Positions 62,641-64,000 of a stretch of DNA of 64,000 nt are shown here, one piece after another. Source of the DNA: JASSUD01 sp031963445 (lineage in GTDB: Bacteria; Pseudomonadota; Gammaproteobacteria; Burkholderiales; Burkholderiaceae); assembly GCA_031963445.1 (NCBI GenBank), contig JASSUH010000003.1:7028-71027 (forward strand). The letters run 5' to 3'. Below the pieces are notes generated by a model. It ran no database searches. It saw only the letters and a program-made list of their open reading frames with translations, and was not told the DNA's origin. Positions within the stretch are counted from its first letter, which is position 1. Every line of letters starts with the position of its first letter. The position numbers and the translations under genes are program-made.

Positions 62641-63465
62641 ATGCAAGCAATTGATTTATTCAACTTGAATAGAGAATTTGTAGACTATCTTGCCTTTCGA
62701 ACCTTGAAAGATAATCTTAGCAAGTTCGATTTTTCTTATTTGAATGATTGCATAAATACATTCAATATAAAGCGCGCTGAAAAACTGCCCTTACTTTCTA
62801 AATCAGATTTAGAAAAAAAAGCTTACTTAGCTTTAGAAAATATTTTCATATTTCCTGTAGGTGGTACTAGTCATTGGGCAATAGAAGAAGAAATTAGAAG
62901 TGGTTTTTATTCTTTTAATCCAGATAATGCTAAAATGTGTTTATCATATTTTTTGGTTAACCATATAAAGGGGCATTGGGAAAGTAGCGTTGTTTGTGAT
63001 TCAACTCTTATACTCGATAAAGAGCAGACAAAAGCTTTTGTTCAGGATTACAAATATAACCCTAATTATGAGAAATTCTGGCCGTTTATAGCCAGTAAGT
63101 TAAGAGGACCAGCATTAGAGGCTTTTTTTGATCTTCTAGAGCAGGAACCGCGTGATTTAATTGGGATATACCATCAGATTTTGATGATGCGCTGCTTATA
63201 TGATGCTCGGTCAGACCTTTCTTCAGCGCGCATTGAAAAAATAGAAAAAGAGCTACTTGCATGGCTGAATTGGGAAATACGACGTACTGATAATAGCCAT
63301 TTTGGGAAAGATCCATTATTTCCGGAACATCTTTTGATTCAAGCTTTAAAAGATATTTCGAGAGAGGATAACGCGCAAGATGCTAAACGTAAACTTATTA
63401 ATGCTATGCGTGCACGTCCATCACTCTCTCCAGAGGCATTAGAGGCTTTGTGTTTCGACGAATAA
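62641..63465 (+). CDS. Hypothetical protein (274 aa), second reading
   Basis: The product is identical to that of 1594-2418 over all 274 residues. It lies in the error-free part of the contig overlap and represents the same physical gene, not a duplicate. Confidence 0.7.
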   Translation: MQAIDLFNLNREFVDYLAFRTLKDNLSKFDFSYLNDCINTFNIKRAEKLPLLSKSDLEKKAYLALENIFIFPVGGTSHWAIEEEIRSGFYSFNPDNAKMCLSYFLVNHIKGHWESSVVCDSTLILDKEQTKAFVQDYKYNPNYEKFWPFIASKLRGPALEAFFDLLEQEPRDLIGIYHQILMMRCLYDARSDLSSARIEKIEKELLAWLNWEIRRTDNSHFGKDPLFPEHLLIQALKDISREDNAQDAKRKLINAMRARPSLSPEALEALCFDE

Positions 63466-63506
63466 ATATGGATTCCATGAATACCGCAAATAAAAGGGAT
63501 TTAAAC

Positions 63507-63617
63507 ATGAGCGCGCAGGAAGTTGAAGAACGCCTTAAGAATGTTAGCTATGCTCTTAAGAAAGTGTGTAATGAGTATTTCCCGCCAGCATTGGAAGTAG
63601 GCGTTCAAGATATATGA
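63507..63617 (+). CDS. Small hypothetical ORF (36 aa), second reading
   Basis: Identical to 2460-2570; part of the contig overlap. Confidence 0.4.
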   Translation: MSAQEVEERLKNVSYALKKVCNEYFPPALEVGVQDI

Positions 63618-63755
63618 TCATTTTATAAATTCGATAAAAGATCGTTCAAAATAGCCTAATTATTGCTAAATTCTCCTAATTATTTCCATCTCCAAAAAAG
63701 ATCGATAATTTGTGTTATGCAAAGTCTAGGCTATAGAATTTAACTGGTTCCATTA

Positions 63756-63871
63756 CCTGTAGAACAGAAAAAGTATATCTGCCAGGTTGAGGCGAATATA
63801 TGGAAAAATTCCCGGCTATCGGAGCCGCTGACCAGAAAGCTCGTAAATGGCTTTTGTTTGATAGACATTAA
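63756..63871 (+). pseudogene. DUF7673 remnant, second reading
   Basis: Identical to 2709-2824; part of the contig overlap. Confidence 0.65.
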
Positions 63872-64000
63872 ATCCATACCGCCTAGCAGGCTTGCCATTG
63901 CAGAGCGGCAAAAAGCCTGAATCTTTTATAGCTGGCTTCTTGGTGCCATGTTACAAATCTGGTGAATGCCCCTGCTAATCCTAGCCCAGCTAATGCCAAA

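Larger units (their letters stand above)
61042..64000. repeat. Terminal direct repeat, copy 2 (contig overlap)
   Basis: This is a second reading of 1-2953, ending where the window ends. Between 61.18 and 62.22 kb about twenty single-base indels, mostly in or beside homopolymers, break the genes that are open in copy 1; from about 62.22 kb the two copies look identical. On a trimmed plasmid this stretch would be removed. Confidence 0.9.

Noticed and set aside
61042..64000. True tandem duplication of the 3-kb end region
   Set aside because: The repeat runs exactly to the window end, differences are only indels clustered in 1 kb, and the operon order is restored by circularising. An assembly overlap is simpler.
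1..64000. Transposons, insertion sequences, rRNA or tRNA genes
   Set aside because: I saw no transposase-like proteins, no typical insertion-sequence ends and no rRNA or tRNA sequence anywhere in the window. The only recombinase is the integrase at 25508.

Overview
The window reads as one complete conjugative plasmid of about 61.04 kb from a Gram-negative proteobacterium. Positions 1-2953 recur at 61042-64000, so the contig overlaps itself at its ends, as an untrimmed circular molecule does. The large Burkholderia-type integrase, the low GC of most genes, the HEAT and leucine-rich repeat proteins, the coiled-coil membrane proteins and the absence of recognisable transposases suggest a host-associated bacterium, possibly a burkholderial endosymbiont. 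That placement is inference; no rRNA or other taxonomic marker is present.

Layout. 60.0 kb through the circle join to 0.6 kb: an AbiE-type toxin-antitoxin pair (toxin reading frame broken, probably by consensus errors). 0.6-9.8 kb: accessory genes, mostly unknown, with a leucine-rich repeat protein, a MazF remnant, a HEAT-repeat protein, a Fic/VbhA-like toxin-antitoxin pair and a membrane protein. 10.5-16.2 kb (minus strand): MobF relaxase TraI, coupling protein TraD and a ribbon-helix-helix accessory protein. 16.25-16.52 kb: a candidate oriT whose hairpin and nic sequence resemble those of F. 16.5-24.6 kb: a leading region with every gene on the minus strand (three DUF4942 proteins, SSB, a large ParB-like protein, two unknowns). 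Three long hairpin elements there each stand at the head of one transcription unit. 24.8-32 kb: HEAT protein, tyrosine recombinase, ParA, ParB, a seven-site parS array at an exact 47-bp period, and a probable replication initiator. 32-38 kb: cargo (two coiled-coil membrane proteins, a small membrane protein, a large inverted repeat, an APC-family permease). 38.3-39.5 kb: an FlhDC-like regulator pair like the SetDC/AcaDC transfer activators. 40.8-59.3 kb: a nearly complete F-type T4SS operon (traA L E K B, dsbC, traV C, trbI, S26 peptidase, traW U, trbC, split traN, traF H G).

How it fits together. The predicted nick on the plus strand would send 16375 and rightwards into the recipient first. 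The genes there are transcribed leftwards, so the incoming single strand is their template. The three hairpin elements differ in sequence but stay self-complementary, and sit just upstream of the ssb, ParB-like and DUF4942 units. This matches the logic of F-type single-stranded (Frpo/ssi) promoters that express leading-region genes on entry, and is the most interesting system in the window. The FlhDC-like pair, whose FlhD partner is a tandem duplication, probably controls the transfer operon.

Caution: roughly 60.0-62.2 kb carries many single-base indels that look like consensus errors.
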